DNA from: JAFGCR01 sp964538225
GTDB taxonomy: Bacteria; Patescibacteriota; Gracilibacteria; UM-FILTER-43-11
NCBI GenBank assembly: GCA_964538225.1
Contig: CAZIDW010000048.1
Location: 1-9,842, forward strand
Length of the DNA: 9,842 bases
Reading direction: 5' to 3'
This document shows, piece by piece, positions 8,122-9,842 of the stretch. The translations under genes and the position numbers were made by a program. Under the pieces are notes generated by a model. The model searched no databases, was not told the origin of the DNA, and saw only the letters and a program-made list of their open reading frames with translations. Within the stretch, counting starts at the first letter, position 1; each line of letters starts with the position of its first letter.

Positions 8122-8882
8122 TTTCATTGATCATCGTCGTGATACTGGCCGCGTTCGTACTGGAATTCTTTGACGCGTCCGCGGGCATGGGCTACGGGAG
8201 TTTAACCCCTCTCCTGTTACTGTTAGGTTTCCCCCCGCTGGAAGTGATCTCCGCAGTCATCCTGACCAGCGCGGTATTAAGCCTGCTGGCCGGTTATCTG
8301 CATCACGATTTTAACAACATCGATTTTCTAGTCAAAAAAAATACCCGGATTCTTTCTGCCCTCATCACCTTCGGCATCCTGGCCATCATCATCGGGGCGG
8401 CCGTGGCCATCAACATCCCCAAAGACATCTTAAAAGCTTACATCGGCCTTCTGATCATCTTCATCGGCATCTCGATTGTCATGCGCCATAAAAAACGCCT
8501 TTTTTCCTGGAAGCGGCTGATCACCTTCGGTTTCCTTGCCTCCTTCAACAAAGGGGTGTCCGGAGGGGGTTTTGGACCGGTGCTGGCCGGCGGGCAGATC
8601 GCCTCCGGCGTTAACAGCCGGCATGCCGTCAGTATCACGGCGTTGACCGAAGGAGCAGTGAGCTCTGTCGGCTTTCTGGCCTATCTCATCATCAACGGGT
8701 CCCATCATATGAACTGGACGCTCATCTTATACCTATTAATAGGGGGAGCCGCCTCCACTCCGCTCGCGGTTTATTTTGTCAAACGGTTCCATCCCAAAAA
8801 GCTGAAATATCTGGTCGGCACCCTGAGTATCGTGTTGGGAGCGCTGGTTCTGGCGCAGTTGGTTTTCTGGAATGGGGTCTAA
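8115..8882 (+). CDS. TauE/SafE (TSUP) family membrane transporter
   Basis: A 255-residue integral membrane protein of the TSUP family, whose members move sulfite, sulfoacetate, taurine-derived or other small organic anions across the cytoplasmic membrane; the substrate here cannot be told. About eight hydrophobic segments are visible (roughly 3-20, 28-38, 43-62, 78-99, 104-123, 135-160, 168-192, 201-222, with a last one near 229-250). The two halves carry the glycine-rich motifs expected of this duplicated fold: ASAGMGYGSLTPLLLLLGFP near 21-40 and GVSGGGFGPVLAGG at 147-160. Basic loops (RHKKRLFSWKR, KRFHPKK) separate the segments. Length is normal for the family. The ATG at 8115 is 24 nt after the guaB stop, so the two are probably co-transcribed. 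There is no Shine-Dalgarno; a run of 7-bp near-repeats lies before and over the start. No sulfur-metabolism gene is nearby to suggest a substrate. Confidence 0.88.
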   Translation: MTVSLIIVVILAAFVLEFFDASAGMGYGSLTPLLLLLGFPPLEVISAVILTSAVLSLLAGYLHHDFNNIDFLVKKNTRILSALITFGILAIIIGAAVAINIPKDILKAYIGLLIIFIGISIVMRHKKRLFSWKRLITFGFLASFNKGVSGGGFGPVLAGGQIASGVNSRHAVSITALTEGAVSSVGFLAYLIINGSHHMNWTLILYLLIGGAASTPLAVYFVKRFHPKKLKYLVGTLSIVLGALVLAQLVFWNGV

Positions 8883-8885
8883 AAA

Positions 8886-9701
8886 TTAAAACGGGCTCTT
8901 GATTTTCCTTATCGCCTGCGTGGCGACCTGCGTGTAGAGCTGGGTGGTGCGTATATTGTTATGCCCCAATAACGTCTGCACATACCGGATGTCCGTGCCG
9001 TTTTCCAGTAAATGCGTGGCAAAACTGTGACGCAAAGAATGGAACGTGGCGTCTTTTATAATCCCCGCCCTCATCTTTGCCCTTTTAAAAATCTTCCCCG
9101 CTGTCATGGTGGTCAGCTTTCCGCCCCGCTCACTTTCAAACACATAATCATCCGGCGCCTTGCTTAAAACAACTGCGCCCAGTTCCGGCATCAGTTTTTC
9201 CGACACGATTGAGATCCTGTCTTTCTTGCCTTTTGCCTCTTTTATATGGATTGTTCCCTCAGCCAATAACACATCTTTTGCCTTCAGGTTCACCACCTCA
9301 CTGATTCGAAGGCCCGACCCATATGCCAATACCACCATCAACCGGTGCTTAGGATTGCTGATGCAATCCAAAATGCTCAGAATCTCATCCTTCGTTAAAA
9401 CCACTGGCAGTTTCTGGCTCCGTTTAGCAAACCTGATATTCAGCTTGAACGGACTCCGCACAACCTGGTGGTAGTAAAACCGTATCGCATTCAGATAAAC
9501 ATTCACCGTCTGTGATGAATACCCCCTTTCCTGCTTCATCAGCAAAAAATTCTTAATCATATTCTCATCCGGCATCTCAAAATCCGCCCTAATCCACAAA
9601 AAATACTCCTTCAGGCATGCCAGATAATTTTTAACCGTCGCCCGACTATAGCTCCTTAGGACTAACTCGTTTCTGGTCCGTGTTAATTCTTGCTGTATCA
9701 T
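8886..9701 (-). CDS. Tyrosine recombinase, Xer/integron-integrase-like
   Basis: A 271-residue tyrosine recombinase that would cut and rejoin DNA at specific sites through a phosphotyrosine intermediate. The N-terminal SAM-like core-binding domain (about 1-85) contains LRSYSRATVKNYLACLKEYFLW. The catalytic domain shows the full active site: Arg132 in GLRISEVVNL, Lys157 in EAKGKKDR, His221 and Arg224 in HSLRHSFATHLLENG, His247 in LLGHNNIRTTQLY and the nucleophile Tyr256. It is close to XerC/D in length and shorter than typical integron IntI (about 337 aa), with no clear IntI-specific insertion. A TTG at 9731 would add 10 residues, but it lies only about 5 nt from the predicted transcription start, so the ATG at 9701 is preferred. 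No Shine-Dalgarno is visible. The gene converges on the TSUP gene with 3 nt between stops. Sampled 60-nt lines are 37-45% GC, against 65% for one sampled line of guaB, which suggests separate acquisition. Its target site is unknown. Confidence 0.92.
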   Translation of the reverse strand: MIQQELTRTRNELVLRSYSRATVKNYLACLKEYFLWIRADFEMPDENMIKNFLLMKQERGYSSQTVNVYLNAIRFYYHQVVRSPFKLNIRFAKRSQKLPVVLTKDEILSILDCISNPKHRLMVVLAYGSGLRISEVVNLKAKDVLLAEGTIHIKEAKGKKDRISIVSEKLMPELGAVVLSKAPDDYVFESERGGKLTTMTAGKIFKRAKMRAGIIKDATFHSLRHSFATHLLENGTDIRYVQTLLGHNNIRTTQLYTQVATQAIRKIKSPF

Positions 9702-9737
9702 ACTAAATATCGTTAATTTAAATAAATTCAAGAGAGC

Positions 9738-9752
9738 TTGTTATCATAACAA
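9738..9752. promoter_or_regulatory. 15-bp palindrome over the recombinase -10 region
   Basis: TTGTTAT (9738-9744) and ATAACAA (9746-9752) form a perfect 7-bp dyad around a single central C. It covers the predicted -10 box of the recombinase gene, the usual position for a repressor operator. The binding protein is unknown; autoregulation by the recombinase or control by an unlinked regulator are both possible. Confidence 0.45.
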
Positions 9753-9771
9753 CATTTCGTATAATATGCAA
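9743..9771 (-). promoter_or_regulatory. Candidate extended -10 promoter of the recombinase gene
   Basis: On the minus strand TATGAT (9748-9743, 5 of 6 to consensus) is preceded by TGT, giving an extended -10 (TGnTATGAT). A weak -35, TTGCAT (9771-9766), lies 17 nt upstream. The start of transcription would be near 9736, giving a leader of about 35 nt to the ATG at 9701. Confidence 0.4.
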
Positions 9772-9787
9772 GATTTGGTATATTATA
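9760..9787. repeat. AT-rich inverted repeat upstream of the recombinase
   Basis: TATAATAT (9760-9767) and ATATTATA (9780-9787) are 8-bp perfect arms with a 12-nt spacer, flanking the candidate -35 box. The arms are made only of A and T, so a chance origin is quite possible. Confidence 0.25.
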
Positions 9788-9794
9788 TCACTAG

Positions 9795-9819
9795 TGTCCA
9801 ATAAAACTTTCTTTGGACA
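9795..9819. repeat. 25-bp dyad near the right edge
   Basis: TGTCCAA (9795-9801) and TTGGACA (9813-9819) are perfect 7-bp arms with an 11-nt spacer. The arm length, spacer length and TGTC/GACA ends are the same as in the dyad of the guaB leader (6500-6524). It could be a regulatory site, a recombination site, or the end of an element continuing beyond the window. Confidence 0.35.
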
Positions 9820-9842
9820 GCAGGAAAAAAGCTTACTGATAC

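Noticed and set aside
9702..9731. TTG start adding 10 residues to the recombinase
   Set aside because: It lies about 5 nt from the predicted transcription start; the ATG at 9701 fits the promoter and family length better.
9791..9842. Terminal inverted repeat of an insertion sequence
   Set aside because: The TAGTGTCCAATAAAA stretch recalls some IS ends, but no transposase or partner end is in the window, so it cannot be supported.
9702..9842. LexA box controlling the recombinase, as in SOS-regulated integrons
   Set aside because: No CTGT-N8-ACAG motif is present upstream.

Overview
This is a bacterial window of moderate GC that uses the standard code, with four intact genes and no detectable RNA gene or CRISPR array. 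The lineage cannot be fixed from the sequence. The gene set, the absence of Shine-Dalgarno motifs before all four starts, and the short CCCCTT/AGGGG hairpins recall uncultivated candidate-phylum bacteria (Patescibacteria or Omnitrophota would fit), but this is a weak inference.

Layout: positions 1-79 hold a GC-rich hairpin cluster downstream of the first gene. Positions 80-6382 (minus) encode a very large (2100 aa) membrane-anchored, thioester-containing alpha-2-macroglobulin (A2M). It has an N-terminal array of Ig-like domains, a predicted coiled-coil hairpin inserted between macroglobulin domains, and a Lys/Gly-rich segment where the bait region is expected. The 220-bp divergent spacer 6383-6602 carries a good sigma70-like promoter for the next gene, a weaker candidate for the A2M gene, a 25-bp dyad and a second CCCCT/AGGGG hairpin. 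Positions 6603-8090 (plus) encode IMP dehydrogenase (guaB). It is followed after 24 nt by a TauE/SafE (TSUP) family membrane transporter at 8115-8882, probably in the same transcript. Positions 8886-9701 (minus) encode a tyrosine recombinase of the Xer/integron-integrase-like type, convergent with the transporter with only 3 nt between the stop codons. Its gene is visibly more AT-rich than the others. Its upstream region, 9702-9842, holds an extended -10 promoter overlapped by a 15-bp palindrome, plus two further dyads.

The genes do not form one pathway. The A2M is envelope defence (trapping of attacking proteases), guaB is the committed step of guanine nucleotide synthesis, the TSUP protein exports or imports a small anion of unknown identity, and the recombinase is likely an acquired or mobile-element gene. 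The points most worth a second look are the coiled-coil insertion in the A2M, the operator-like palindrome on the recombinase promoter, and the same-geometry 25-bp dyads in the guaB leader and upstream of the recombinase.
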